Shown: positions 36,000 to 58,890, counted from the first letter of the stretch. The stretch is DNA of 64,000 nucleotides from Mesostigma viride (GCA_009746045.1 RPFO01000156.1:6616125-6680124), one strand, 5' to 3'. The notes: generated by a model not told the origin, from the letters alone. Translations and numbers: made by a program.

Positions 36000-37215
36000 G
36001 AAATACCCGCTAAAGGAAAACCACTGAAAAGGTCTAGCTAGTCAGTCATTACGTTAGCCATGCCATGATTCCAAACGTCCAAGAACTGCACACGGTGCGA
36101 AGGCAAAAATCCGGCGGACAGCACTTTCAAATGTGCAGCGGGAACCAAAAGCCTGCGTGTGTCAGAAAACATCGTGTTGCTGCATGACCAGTGCACGAGC
36201 ATTGCGTTACTATATATATTGACGTGGCACGGTCAATTAATGCATGACGTAATTTGCATCCCCGTGCAAGGGAGTCGGCCAGCTGCCACATCCAGATCAA
36301 TATATGTAGTCCTGCTAGTTTTGGTCATGCATGTAGGCAAGCGCCCGGCTAGTGCATATCCTTCCTGTAACAAGCAAGCTGTAACGGACACGAGCATGCA
36401 TGCGATGTCGCTTGCTAGCTCAACGTACCATTAAAATAGTTGTCTCACTTCAAATCAATACTGCACTTGTGCCTTGGACCGAGGGCATTAATTAATAAAA
36501 TATTATTCTATTCTCGTGTCCGAGGGCATCTATGTACATCCATCCATCGGGGTAGCTTGTAGCAAAGACATTTGACGGTAAGCTAGCTAGCTCTACAGCT
36601 TGTTGATAGATAATCATCAATAAAAAGTGCATGTGCACAGAAGTACGTAATGCGAGTCATGCGCACGGGCATGCATGCCACACAGTACTATGCTAATCTC
36701 AATGCTAATCTCACTAGAAGAGTAATTACACAGAAGTTACGAATATCGTAGACCTGCATCATATTAAGTGAGACAACTACTCCTGCATTGAATTATATCG
36801 GACGCTGCATCATGCCCCGGCCAACCATATAGGCACTGGAGGGGCATATAATCCTCATCCGAGCTGTCCTCTACTGTAACCGACGGCATGCATGGATGCG
36901 ATCTTTCTGTACGAGATGCAGACGACATGTTGTGAGGCACACTTGCATGATCGATGCATTATTCAGTGAGAAAACCATGGTATATCTGGTCATGCACACG
37001 CTGTCTACAGCTGGGCAGGCGCGGGCGATAGGGGGTAGGCAGGCAGGAGATTGGTAGGCGACATTCCGTTCAGTTGGCTCTTCTCTGCACATGGCTCATT
37101 CATGCCATGCACCCATCGCATGTAACACCGCATGTGTTGCAGGGAGGTTGTGCGCATGCAGCGCACAACGAAGGAGGAACAATCATTGAACCAAGTATAC
37201 ATTATAGTGTGTAAT
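36000..37215. other. Intergenic, AT-rich
   Basis: The stretch 36625-36760 matches the two flanks of the MITE at 3493-4294, forming its empty site. Otherwise I see only short CTAG/GCATGC-rich words and no gene. Confidence 0.45.
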
Positions 37216-37585
37216 CTGGGCGGGCAGACGGGCGGGCCGGTAGGCGGGGGGGCGGGCGGGCGGGTGGGCGGGCGGGCGGGCGGGCAGATGGGTGGGTGGG
37301 CTGGCGGGCATTTGGGTGGGCTGGCGGGCGTTTGGGTGGGTGGGTGGGTGGGCGGGTGGGTGGGTGGGTGGGTGGGTGGGTGGGTGGGTGGGTGGGTGGG
37401 TGGGTGGGTGGGTGGGTGGGTGGGTGGGTGGGTGGGTGGGTGGGTGGGTGGGTGGGTGGGTGGGTGGGTGGGTGGGTGGGTGGGTGGGTGGGTGGGTGGG
37501 TGGGTGGGTGCGTGGGTGGGTGGGTGGGCAGGTGGGTGGGCGGGCGGGTGGGTGGGTGGGTGGGTGGCTGATGGGTGGGTGGATG
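37216..37585. repeat. (GGGT)n / (GGGC)n satellite
   Basis: About 370 bases of GGGT and GGGC tetranucleotides, intergenic. Open in all frames, so no gene is called. Confidence 0.92.
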
Positions 37586-37639
37586 ATGGGTGGGTGGATG
37601 ATGGATGGTGGACGGACATGAATGGACCCATACCACAAC

Positions 37640-37800
37640 GGACGGAGGGAGGGAGGGAGGTAGGTAGGGAGGGAGGGAGGTAGGTAGGTAGGTAGGTAGG
37701 TAGGTAGGTAGGTAGGGAGGGAGGGAGGGAGGGAGGGAGGGAGGGAGGGAGGGAGGGAGGGAGGGAGGCAGGGAGAGAGAGGGAGGGAGGGAGGGAGAGA
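37640..37800. repeat. (GGGA)n / (GGTA)n satellite
   Basis: GGGAGG and GGTAGG tetranucleotide blocks directly after the GGGT satellite, ending in GAGAGA. Confidence 0.92.
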
Positions 37801-39190
37801 GAAAGAACAATCAGAAAGCGCCAGAGGATCCCGGGGAAACAATGCCGCTGAATATTTGGTCGTGCAGACGTGTTGCATTGTGCCACCATGCACCATGCCG
37901 TGCAATCTAACTGCCACAGCAGTGTGGCTTGCACAAGGCTCCCCACGTGCTCTTCATCGCTGGGTTTACTATGTAGAATTACACACCAACGCATCCACAA
38001 CTATCCACAAATCATCCACCAACGCATCTGTGAGGTATGGGAGCCGCACTCGATCACTCGATCCCTTGATAAAAGTTCAGTTTCTAAATGCCAGCTGGGC
38101 ATCAACTCGTAGAAAGATGCAGGCATGGCGACAACGAATAGTTCGAGGCAGTCTTCCGTTTCTGCTACGTGCTGTCAAAGGTTAGCCACACTGGCAGCAG
38201 CCTGCAGCCGCCGTGGTTCCTACTTGTGTTGAACACGTCAGCATCCTGCACAATGGTACTAGAGGACTAAAGTGGACAGCACAGTTGAGGCATTCTGTTT
38301 GTGCAACCAGCCTGCTCATACGTCTAGGTGTCTTCCACGCTCAACTGGGCATGACTGAGCTAGTATAAGTGCAAGAGGCCATCTGCACTGATGACATAGC
38401 AAGTCCCTTTTGGTGATAGTATGTGACTGCCGGCTGTGGCTAGCGCTGGCATGGCTGGGCGGCGGCTAAGGTGTAGTGGACAGAACCCGAGATCAATCGC
38501 ACTGGCGTGTTGCCTGAAAGCTGGCAGAGTCAAGTTGAGAACGGCAGACGAATCCATGCTGAAGTGCGCGTAGCAAACCTGCATCAGTATGGTTAAGTTC
38601 TTTAAGCATGAAACTATTTTCGTTCTAGGGAGCTTGTCATTGCCGCACCCGTCGAGCATTTAGATCATGGAAAAACCTATGGTCCGGACTGCCATGTCTT
38701 CCTTCAACATATGCGCCCCCCACTTTAGTCAAGGCCAAGGATTCAGCATGCAGCGAGCGGTATGGTATGATTCTGGTGAAGGCGATGGCCTGCATATCAA
38801 GGTAAGCGCCTAGCAGGCTTACACCACAGGCGGCCGGTTTATTGCCATGGATCATCTTAAAGGGTGTCGTTTGGTGTAACCTGCAAAAATCGCTCAGCAC
38901 TCGCTTTTATCCACATAAAAAACGCCGTACATTACAAAAGGAATGCAGTCTGCCGGCAGCTCGGCCTCGGTCATGCTTCCTCCATGAACTTGGTTTGCTG
39001 AGAGAAAGTTTGCTGAGCGAAACCAGTGAACCTGTAACGGTTATGACTGGACCTGCCACGTCGCACGTGGATGCCCCCTGTCCGTTCAGTGTACTTTCCG
39101 GCCTCCGTCCCCTTGCAACTTGGACGCTGCAGACACCGCGCGCTTGCGTGTCACGCACCCCGCAATCTGGTTACGGAAAGCCACAGGACG
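37801..39190. other. Intergenic, no gene seen
   Basis: No coding frame, RNA gene or repeat that I can support. Confidence 0.4.
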
Positions 39191-39194
39191 GGGG

Positions 39195-39830
39195 ACATCG
39201 TGCGAGGAGCGGTGACATACAGCCATGCTACTTGGGGGCCCAATACCGCCACCGCCAGGTCGAAATGTCCGGCCCCCATATTGAACTCAGGGTCCAATGC
39301 CAACCGCCGGAATGAAACTTGCTGGCCCCCAGTATGCTAGCGCCCCCCTGGGGCGCCGCCACCGGTGCGCCGACAGCCGGCCCCCATATGCCCCCCCCCA
39401 ACGCGCTGAATTCGTGTTCAGTGACCAGATCACACTTTGATCCGGGAGCAAAATGATTGGCTGTACGTTACGAACAAAAAACGAAATTTTAGTATCTAAG
39501 TTCTGCAGCGCTTGCTGAATTTGCCCCCTTTCCAAGGCCCGCTGACAATACTTGAGAAATTCACCAATGAATGTTCGCTTTGAAACTGACCATGGATTGT
39601 TACTGGTGGATACACCTGGTGTAGACGAGCACTTGCCACGTGGCAAATCCCCTTTGGCAGTAGGCTCGCCATATGGGGGCCATGACCACCCGCCGGCAGG
39701 CTATTTCAGCCGCAGCCCCTATATAAATATAGGGGCCGGACCAATGCAGCCACCGGCAGCCTTGGGGCCAGACCCTAGTACCCGTGAAATTTTGGCTGGG
39801 CATGTCACCGCTCCTCATCGTGCGACATGC
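39195..39830. mobile_element. Probable MITE upstream of the AcD-repeat gene
   Basis: Inverted ends share GAGGAGCGGTGACAT (left at about 39204; right inverted at about 39802-39817), preceded by TCGTGCGA / TCGCACGAT. GGCCCCCATAT-type words recur in both arms. No clean target duplication is visible. It ends about 220 bp before the next gene's start codon and may influence its promoter. Confidence 0.45.
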
Positions 39831-40047
39831 GGACGAGGGAGGTGGCTATGCATCGCTTTTTTTTTTTTACCTTCCACGTACTACGTATGCAGCAATATTA
39901 ACGTGTCCTCACTCGGTACTCAAAAAATTCTTTTTCTTTCCCCTGTAGGCCTAGAGCGCGGGAGGACGTGGTAAGAGTGCGACATTTTGTGGCAGTTGGT
40001 AGCGAGATTTTCCAGTGGGCAGTCTACCTTTCCTTCGACAGGTCAGA

Positions 40048-50070
<10,023 letters not shown>

Positions 50071-50169
50071 CATGGGAACAGGGCATGGAGCGTGTGTGAC
50101 CAATGTTCGCCTGCCTAGGTAGTAACCGTGGGTGCCAGAGGTGAAAAGGGTCCAAAGGTTTTACAATGG

Positions 50170-50174
50170 TGTAA
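50170..50174 (+). terminator. Candidate polyadenylation signal TGTAA
   Basis: TGTAA lies 100 nt after the AcD-repeat stop codon, matching the green-algal signal. Confidence 0.45.
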
Positions 50175-50394
50175 GCTTTCTCAGTAAATGTCTTCTCAGT
50201 ATCATTTGTCAAGCATGATAGTAGCCAATCAAGACGTTGAAAATTTGCATTAGGACATGTCTTATTGATATGAACACGTGGATCCGTGCATGAAGAATGC
50301 ACGTGAATCTTGGCCCCTGACGGCGTTCTCTGAGACAAGGCTCATGGTGTGGGCTCACGGGCCCACATTTTATGCATAGTCCATCGGTTTGGTA

Positions 50395-50639
50395 CAGTCA
50401 CTCACGCCGAAGTTGGGTTCGAGGTTTTTGAGGGGTCAACCCAACTTAATTAAGTGAACCCAACTTAGTTTAGTAGAGGCATGAATGACTCTACTCAATT
50501 CTACCAATTCAAACTAAAGATACTTTAACATACTATTATGAAGTACTTTGAACAATAGAATGCCGAAACCCTATTCGACCCAACTGAAGGCGTGAACACA
50601 ACTTAAGCCAACCCAACTTAAGGCGTGAATGACTGACTG
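50395..50639. mobile_element. Tc1/mariner-like MITE (TA target)
   Basis: A 245-bp element flanked by TA (50393-50394 and 50640-50641). Ends are CAGTCACTCACGCC and its complement GGCGTGAATGACTGACTG. Inner repeats AACCCAACTTAA in both orientations make it foldable. Its terminal CAGTCA matches the right end of the MITE at 3493-4294, though the interiors differ. Confidence 0.7.
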
Positions 50640-50986
50640 TACATGATTGTCTTGTAAAAGTGGCTCAGCGGTGAACCATGTTCGAACCTAGCGCATTCAT
50701 GCATTCATTCATTCGTTAATTCGTTCGTTCCTCCCTCCCTCAATTCAGTCAAGCGTTGGTTCACCCATCCACCCACCCACCCACCCACCCACCGGTCCCC
50801 GGCCGGCTCACCCACAGGCCGGAAACCATGAAGTGGACTGTGGAGTCCATAAAGGGCGACGTACCGTATCCCGGCTAGACGTAGGCATACCACCCACCAG
50901 AAGGAAAACAAAATAATATACTGGGACAGCCTGCAGGTGCGAAAATGAAAAATCATGGGTGAGGAAGCAGAGGATCCCAAAAGAGC

Positions 50987-51095
50987 CGACCCAACCAGGA
51001 GTCGAACCTGGAATCTTTTGCTGGCCCCACGCTACGTGAGGAATGGTGCTCACACATGCCGTAGGCAAACGCGTTATCCATTGCGCTATTGGGTC
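50987..51095 (-). tRNA. tRNA-Arg(ACG) with a 36-nt intron
   Basis: The minus strand folds as a full cloverleaf: acceptor GACCCAA/TTGGGTC with discriminator G, D-arm GCG...CGC with AATGGATAA loop, anticodon stem TTTGC/GCAAA with loop CTACGG-A, variable AGATT, and T-arm CCAGG-TTCGACT-CCTGG. The anticodon ACG reads arginine CGN codons after inosine modification. The intron (51058-51023) lies after position 37, the canonical eukaryotic nuclear site. No CCA is encoded. It sits head-to-head with the glutaredoxin gene 355 bp away. Confidence 0.95.
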
Positions 51096-51450
51096 TTCAC
51101 ATGATTGTGCCGCTGGATCTGTATTTAGCAAATATATAACTAAATGCAAGGTTCCGTGGTTCATGGCGCTGGTGGGCATACGTGCGATTCGTGCGAGACT
51201 GGTACGGCGATTCGTGCGAGACTGATCACGTCTTGGAAACACGTCTGGTCACACGAAGCAAACATATGCAACCAAGGCACATTTGATCTGCACTCGCACC
51301 ATGCTTCCGCTTCGTGCATGCCCGCTGCTACCGTGATTAAGCCTGGCCAGTACTGACCCAATTGGCCATAATTTGGAATTGGGGACCCCAGGTTGTTTAA
51401 AAATAAAATTTCGCCCCTTTTGAGCGGTGTCCGCGACCGTGTATCAGAAA

Positions 51451-54400
51451 ATGGCCATGGCAGCATGTAGACATGAAATTTCTAAGCCCAAAGCGTACGT
51501 TTACGACCACTGCCCCTACTGCATCCGGGTCCGGATGATCCTTGGTACGTTGACAGGCGCTTTTAGAACCCCGCGGGGATATAGCGCGATCATCAATTCT
51601 ATTCCCGATAGTTGCTTTTCTTTGCGACTTGCGAAATGTTGGCTCTGTGGTTGACGGCGTTACCATTTGCACGTTTCTATTATTGGCTGTTGTCGACAGC
51701 ACGACAAGGAGTCTATGGTAGTGCAGCGGCTCGGTAGCCTGGCTTTATGGTACTTGGCGCACGCTGCCATTGAGGGCATGTAGGTTTGCAGGCGTAAGTT
51801 TCTAGACAGGCGAAAGAACTCGTTACCGCACTCGCTACAGCACTCGTTACGGCCTGCAGGCCTGGGAGTATCGCCACCTGCCAGCGCCGAAAACGGTTTG
51901 TTTTAACGAAGGTCACGGCTGTATTCAAAGCCATCTTAGAGGTGGACTTTGTTTTATGCTGCTGCCCAGGTCTCAAGCAGAAATGCAAGAACGCACATTG
52001 CATAACACAATCGACAAAGGAAGCGACCCTCAAATCGTATGAGTGGGGAATTCTGAAACCCGTCTGAGAGTGTCGGCTATCATAAGCTGAAGCTTCAGAT
52101 GCTTCCAATTGTTCGGCATTCAAACGTCCCTTGTTGCCCATGCTAGTCGCATCTCTCTCGGACTGTCGTTCGCGGTACCTCCTTCCATGTCCTCTGCAAT
52201 GATTTCTTCTGAAATAGATAATTGTCAGGGTATGCGCGAGGTGTTCCCGACGGCCTAGTATAGCCAAGCCAACTTCTTGCGTCTCTACTCTGATGCCCAC
52301 ACCTCCTGATGCCCACCTCCTTCCCGGTCGCACCTTCCCTGCATCCTCCCCTGCTCTTGCCACCCTTCCCCCCCCCCCCCCCCACCTTCCCTCAGGCCTC
52401 AAATCATTGGACCACGTGCTGGTGTATGTGGAGACGGATGATGAGGAGACACCCGTCAAGCTGGTGGGCTCCAAGTACGCACCTTTCTGTTCTTCATTAC
52501 TATGGCCGTGTTTGATTTACGAGTAGTGTAGCATCTCGTGATCTTATTCTTTTTCTATGCCATAATTATAGTTGAAAGTTGATTACGACTCTGGTTTCTT
52601 TTATCGGTACAGCTGCTGTTGTTATTGCGGTGTGCTGCTGTGGTTGTTTTCCTTGTATCTGTTCTGTTAGTTTTTACGTCCGTTGCTAATTGGCGGTATC
52701 ATGTGCCCCCACTTACGTTGGTGTATGCCCATTGCTCCTGTAAGTAAGAATAGTACAGGTTATTACCGCCAGCAAGCTGCTATCACTTCATAACGCAACC
52801 CCGCCCTTTCCTTCTTTGGTGAAGTGAACCAGCGAGTGGTCCCATGTTGCGAACAAGTGTTGTTTCTCAGAGTACATGAGCAACCCATGTCCGGAATCTG
52901 GATGGAACCAGCCACCGGCTCCTGCTTCCCAGCCAGCAGGCAGCACGTGGTTTGTGGCGACTGTCACGACTGCTTTTAAGGTTCCTACATACGTGGGCCC
53001 TGTCGGAACGGAACTCTCGTGGGATGCTGCACACTGCTTCAAGTTGCCTCAAACTGTAGCGCGCAGCGATGCGTCTTGAAAGGGGTAGCACACCGCATGC
53101 GTCTCCAAAGATCTGCTGGGAAGGCTGCCAGCGCTCGTGGCCCTCCCTGCCTCCTAAACTCCCTGCCTCGTTCTAGACTCCACGCCTCCTTCTAGAGCTC
53201 CATCCACCTGTGCCGTGTGCAGCCGCACACAGTAGATAGAATGCGGACGTAGCCTGGAGGTGGTTGTCGAGGAAGCGATATCGCATTGCTGAAGGTTGGT
53301 GAATTGTATTACAGTTCTCCACGTGTATGAAAGTCCCCCACGTTGCCATCCATGTGCTATGGCTCTGCCAAAAGCGGCCACTCCTCCAGTTGGTGCAGTG
53401 GTTTATTGATTGGTTCGTCGATGCCTCAATCCATTTCCACAGAGCCAAACCATCCGGGGTTATCATCGCAGTGGGGTTGTCATCGTTCCATGCTTCTAAA
53501 GTGCCGCATCCTCTTAGGTCTCTGTCGAACCGTGGAAATTGTATGCACGTTATATTTGTCGCCCGCGATCTGTACGGCGTACGCGATCTGGGCGGTCTAC
53601 GAATCGTGGCATGGTTTGTTTGTTTGTGTTTATGGACTATTCACGACTGCGGCGCTTTGTGCTCTCACGACCCTGGCGGCCAGAGGCGTGCCCATCTGGG
53701 AGGAGCCCAAGGGAGGTGTCACCATCAACGAGTCGCTCGACATTGTGCGGCGCATCGACAACCAGGACGGCAAACCGATGCTGGCGGAGGCCTCCGGCCG
53801 CGCGGACCTGAACGCATGGCACGATCGCACGGCGCTACTGCTGCGACAGCTGTGCTTCCCACGGTGGGCCGCGGCGCCACTGCCAGAATTTTCCCGCAAG
53901 TCCTCGCGCGAGTGGTGGACGAGCCGCAAGGTGCGGGCGCTGGTCCCTGTGGCATGTTTGCATGGCGCTTATGAAAGCATGTGCTGTCATGCTGGTCTGT
54001 CCGTCTGCGACATCGGGCTGTGGATCATAGGTAGGGTATGCATGGGATGACGGAGAAGGGTATTTTCTATTAACTGAACTAAGGGTATTTTCTCTAAACT
54101 GAACTAAGGGTTTCTCTTCTATTCGGCAGCGCGGGTAGTGTTTGGGGTGCAATCACAGGGTTAAGCTCAATCAAATTAAGATCAACGACGCGAGCCACCT
54201 CCCGATCTCAAGCGCGCGTGGCTTGTCTCGTCATTGATTAGACGAGTGGGTTTGATGGGTCGTTGCAGGTGCTAGTATGTAGCTTCACACCCACCGATAC
54301 CTGCAAATCACTTGAACAACTCATTTAGCTTATGTCTCCGGGGGTGGGTATGCTCCCATGGGGTGAGTAGTGGTCAAGTGTGGGGTATTCTCATGTGAGC

Positions 54401-56149
54401 GGGTGGCTTCATGTTTGCGGGTGGCCTCATGTGAGCGGGTGGCTTCATGTATGCGGGTGGCCTCATGTGTGCGAGTGGCTTTCACATGTGCGGGGTGGCC
54501 TCATGTGTGCGGGTGCTCTCAACTCTCACCAAATGTGTGTGCTCTGAAGGTATGTTGGTGTACTTGCTGTGTGGGACACCGCGGTGTGGGCGCGAGCAGG
54601 AGGCCTCCATCGGCAAGTTCTCGGACCACCTGGCGAACACGCCCGCGCTCATCGCTACCATGGAAGCCGAGCTGCAGGCGCTTGAGACGCTGCTGGCATC
54701 CGACACGAGCGTGAACACTGCCCTCTCGTACGATGACATTGTTCTCTTCCCAAAACTGCGGGGGCTGACCCTCGTCAAGGTGTGTTTCTGGGGGGATGTA
54801 GTGGGGGTGGGGAATGGGGATGGGGGGGAAATGTGTGTGTGTGTGTGTGTGTATGTGTGTGTGTGTGAAGGATGCGTGTGTGGGAGGGTGAGGTGGTAGG
54901 AGGAGGGGAGATGGAGAGGGGAGGAAGGGGAGGAAGGGGAGGAAGGGGAGGAAGGGGAGGAAGGGGAGGAAGGGGAGGAAGGGGAGGAAGGGGAGGAAGG
55001 GGAGGAAGGGGAGGAAGGGGAGGAAGGGGAGGAAGGGGAGGAAGGGGAGGAAGGGGAGGAAGGGGAGGAAGGGGAGGAAGGGGAGGAAGGGGAGGAAGGG
55101 GAGGAAGGGGAGGAAGGGGGGGAAGGTGGAAGATGGGGAGGTTCAGAGGTGTAGAAGGTGGAGACGTGGGGAGGTGTTCTCGTGGGTGGAGTTGGGAGGT
55201 TCCCGTCGCACTCATACTGCCACGGCCTGTCTTCCTTCTCAGATATGTCCAATGCCTTTTTCATGGGTGTCACGCCATTCCTTGGCCGGGGCATGGTCCT
55301 CATGCGCTTTAAGGGGAGTACGAAAATCGGACATTGCCTCGTGCTCTTGAGGGGAGACTTGGGCAATGCCATTGAGGCCGTTTAGGCGCAGTGCCCCTAG
55401 CTAACCGAGTGTGTCTGGTTGGATGGGTGCCCAGTCCGCGCTTGCCTGTTTGAGAAACAGGCTGTTTGCCCAGGGCAGGCAGGGCTTGCCCGCATGGCTG
55501 CCAGTCCAGCTGGTGTTGGTGTGCGGTGGTCGGCGCTCATGCCTGCCGTTCATGCCATGTTTCTGTAGCTTGGGTGCCCATTTGGCCAAGTGAATGGGCA
55601 GCTTTCGTGCTTGTGTGTATCGAATCATATGCCACACGCGTTGGAATGCACCAAGTGGACATCCTATTTAGACATGTGAACACTTTCTGGTAAGCTCCTG
55701 GAATCCCTTATCCAGATAGTATGCCTGTGCCTGCACAAAGTGACGTGAACCAACTGTGGAAACAACATTGTGGACAACCAATGGGGAGTTCTGGTCATCT
55801 TATGCGGCTCGCCCATTATTATGAATGCGTAGCGACAATATTTTTAGCACTTGTTGGGTACAAAAGCATGGCCACTTACCATTATCCCATTTATACCGTA
55901 CTCTCTCTTTTTTTTAATGTGATTTTTGCCATGGCAAGGGATATCGTCAGGTATGTATGTTTAGCTAACCCAGACGGCATATTGCGTGGATTCACCCCTC
56001 CTGCATGTGTGTTTTCTCTACCGGCCACCACGGACCGGATGCCTGCATGTGTCCAGGACTTGAAATTCCCGCCAAAGGTTGCGGCGTACATGGCGCACAT
56101 GTCGGAGAAGTGCGACATCCACTTGTACTATAGCATGGCCAAGCTGTGA
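51451..56149 (+). CDS. Glutaredoxin 2 (GrxB-type, GST fold)
   Basis: Exons 51451-51544, 52396-52474, 53684-53930, 54600-54779 and 56057-56149 join in consistent phase to 230 residues; bacterial GrxB is about 215. The N-terminal thioredoxin-like domain opens with YVYDHCPYCIRVRMILG, placing the CPYC redox pair at residues 21-24. It continues with ETPVKLVGSKGVPIWEE and NESLDIVRRID, the glutathione-binding part. The all-helical C-terminal domain has GKFSDHLANTPALI, SYDDIVLFPKLRGLTLVK and LKFPPKVAAYMAHMS, all characteristic of Grx2. It reduces protein or glutathione mixed disulfides using GSH. Translation from ATG 51451 adds 11 residues before the first strand; no clear organelle transit peptide. 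Intron 4 holds a long minisatellite. Confidence 0.92.
54385..54530. repeat. 17-18 bp tandem repeat
   Basis: About seven copies around CATGTGTGCGGGTGGCCT, just upstream of the exon-4 acceptor of the glutaredoxin gene. Confidence 0.82.
54896..55125. repeat. (GGAAGGGGA)n minisatellite
   Basis: About 24 near-perfect copies of a 9-bp purine unit in intron 4 of the glutaredoxin gene, preceded by a (GT)n run at 54830-54867. Confidence 0.93.
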
Positions 56150-56333
56150 GTGGTGGCACGGGTTGAATGGACACTATAGCACTTCCGCTGCCCATGGCAT
56201 GCGGGCATGAGGGTTTTTAGGGGCAAACCCAGGGTTCACCCACAACCCTGTGCAAATCTAGCGTGGTATATAGAGTGGTGAAATCATAGGTGGAATGGAC
56301 ATAGGTATTTCCGGTTGTTTTGCCATTGCGGGT

Positions 56334-56658
56334 TTATCCTCGTAAATGGTGCCCGAGAGCGATCGCAGCAATGGTGTTCACCTCTAGACATTCCCGGCCA
56401 GTTGGGCTCGAAACACATGCCCTGATCAAGCAACCTGTTTCCGCCCCCACCATCCAGGTCATCTAGTTGTTCTTCACGTAAGCCAGCAGTAATTTCAATC
56501 AAAATGGCTACACATTTTCATCTCCATTCATATTCATAATCCTGAATGAAGGACTCGGACACGCGGAAATTAAAAGATAACGGCAAGCTCGAGCTAGGTC
56601 ATGGTCCGGACTCTCCCGATGTCTGGCCTGCGCTGGTTGTCTCAGCTTGATGTACATA
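56334..56658. repeat. Dispersed repeat, inverted copy of 35694-35999
   Basis: Carries CCTCGTAAATGG, GCGATCGCAGCAATGG, TGCCCTGATCAAGCA and GGCCTGCGCTGGTTGTCTC, the reverse complement of the 35.7-36.0 kb block, with moderate divergence. Confidence 0.7.
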
Positions 56659-56859
56659 TTTTGATATTGACGTCTTGGGGATCACCTTGATATTGACGTC
56701 TTGGGGATCGAGACGTCCACAATATATTAATTGGGGAATTCCGTGCTCCGTGGTCTACCAACGGGGGCACAAGACTAATCAATCAATAACTAAAAACACA
56801 AATCTAATCCATAAATGACTAAAAACACAAGACTAATTAATTAATAATTAATTAACTTG

Positions 56860-57335
56860 TGGGCAAGCCACAGAGCGCTCTAGCTCCGGCCGCATCATGA
56901 CCAGTGCAGGCGCAACTGTGGGTTCACATGTTGTGCATGCAACGTGTGGATGAGTGCTGGGATCAAGGTTGCGTCGGCTCACCATCTGTTCCGACTGTGG
57001 ATTGAAGCTAGCGCGGGCCCACCGGCATGCAAGAGTAAAACTAAATTCTGATTTGGCACTCCGCAAAGGTGAAAACCATTTGCGTTCAGTGCCGGTCGGA
57101 CGCGGAAAACGCGGAAAACGCGATCTGCAAATGAATCCGACCGGAGTCGAACTGGGGACCTCTCGCACCAGCTTTCGCTGACTATAGGACGGACGTCTCC
57201 GGATCCTAGGGCATCGCCAACTTACACCTACAGTTATCCGGCCGCAAAAATTCTCCTTTCCGGGGAGTGATGCAAGCCTGTCGGATTTGGTACTAGATAA
57301 ATCATTCGAGATCTGTGTGTGTAGGCTAGTACTAC
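56860..57335. repeat. Composite repeat with tRNA-like domain, uninterrupted copy
   Basis: In the minus sense this matches 34645-34745 joined directly to 35043-35230. It therefore lacks the 297-bp insertion and serves as the empty site. The B-box-like GTTCGACTCC is at about 57140-57150 in the minus sense. Confidence 0.65.
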
Positions 57336-58884
57336 ACACGTGTCCACTCGAGACTTGTGCAGTCTCGAAACGCACGTGAGACGGGCTGAACACGGCGCTG
57401 GAACCTTCTTGGCATTATATGTTATCCGTACACCTAATAGCCCGGCCGGCCATATTATACTACATAATGCCCACAAGTGGCCCAGTTAGTGATTTTGTTT
57501 TAGCTTGCATGCCTGGGCCCGCGCTAGCTTTAATCCACAATCGGATATTTATTGATCCAGTGGTCCCAGTTTGAATACCGCATCCACTCTCTCTCCCTTC
57601 TTTGGACTGCGCCATGCAGAACAAGACGCGGTGGCAGAAGATTGTCAAGGCTCACACGCCAGCCCCTGTGGGCAAGCCACCTCTCCCCAACAAGAGGAGG
57701 AGGCGTTTTGCATGATGAGTACAGTGTAGTTAGGATTTTTCTAGACTAGATAGATTAGCGTTAGGTTAGTTCGATTACGCGGCTCCCTCCACTCCACCCA
57801 TCCATCAAGGAATATGTGCTACATGATCTCCCAACGGAGGCATGTTATAATTTTATTTTTTAAACATTTATTGATATTTTGTGGGCACGAGGCACGATGC
57901 CAGTCGATGGCATGTGCATGCACGAAGGTCACTTTCACTTGATGCAGGTCAGTGCTAGTCCAGCCAAAGGTGAATGGTGGAATCATGTACCCTAAGGGTA
58001 CGTGGTTCATAAGATCATGAGATGAATCATGCAGACCAGTTGTCTAGATAATTAGTTTATTAGGCATGGGGGCGACGGAGCTGAGGGCGTGCAATGCCCA
58101 ACTGTCGGGCCAGGGGCACCCAATTTCATCTCCACTAGCTTCTTTGGACTTGGCAAGATGCAGCGGACTATAGGTCAGCAACACCAGCTCAACAAGCTTT
58201 ATGATCTCCAAGGGGTGCTCGTTTGTATGCACTCCTACAGAACCAAAGGTGGCGAAGCGACTGCGGCTCGGAAGTAATGTTCTAATATATATACCTGAAC
58301 GACTCGAAAACGCGGAAAAGATAGCGGCAGGCTTGAGCTACCATGACAACCATGGTCCGGCCGGATTCTCCCGATTTCTGGCCGGCCTGCGCTGGTTGTC
58401 TCCTTGATGTAGTGCAGCTAGTGGGCCCCGGCAGGACCAAGACTGGACTCGGATGGCCGACATGATATTGTCGTCAGAAAGCAACAAACGTGAAAACACT
58501 AGCTGCCCAAATCTGAGATTCCGGGAAACACAGAAAGTAAGAAAGCCTAGAAGCTATCAGCAAGGAATCGAACATAGGACCTTTGGCATGATTTCGCGGC
58601 TGTGTGAGTCTCCTGATCCGAAGGCATCTCACTTAACGTTTCGAAACAGCCCAACTGCGAAAAACCTCTTTACCGGAGAGGGGTGCCAAGATGTCCGATA
58701 TTGCTGAATCTATACGGCCGACCCTAATTTGCCCTATGTTTCCCACATGCGGCCTCACGAGCCACGAGCCACGAGCGGACATGGCTGACGGCGGAGCTCA
58801 GAACTTTTGCGTCTGAGCCCCAAATTCAGTCAGACTACTCGACGCATCTGCTAGTATAATCGGTTGCGGCTGTAACGCAGTATT
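57336..58884. other. Intergenic with repeat fragments
   Basis: A copy of the TTCTGGCC...CTGCGCTGGTTGTCTCC repeat lies at 58318-58411, and an inverted tRNA-like stretch (GAATCGAAC) at about 58560-58640. No gene is supported. Confidence 0.45.
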
Positions 58885-58890
58885 TTGCAA

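Noticed and set aside
37005-38000. 331-codon His/Pro-rich minus-strand ORF
   Set aside because: Translation of the GGGT and GGGA satellites; no normal-complexity sequence attached.
55126-55385. Possible extra exon in glutaredoxin intron 4 (SDMSNAFFMGVTPFL frame after a CAG)
   Set aside because: Grx2 homology runs directly from exon 4 to exon 5 (LTLVK to DLKFPP) in phase 0, leaving no room for an insert; it may still be a minor alternative terminal exon.
57614-57715. Short basic ORF beginning MQNKTRWQKIVKAH
   Set aside because: Only 33 codons, no splice partners, and no recognised family.
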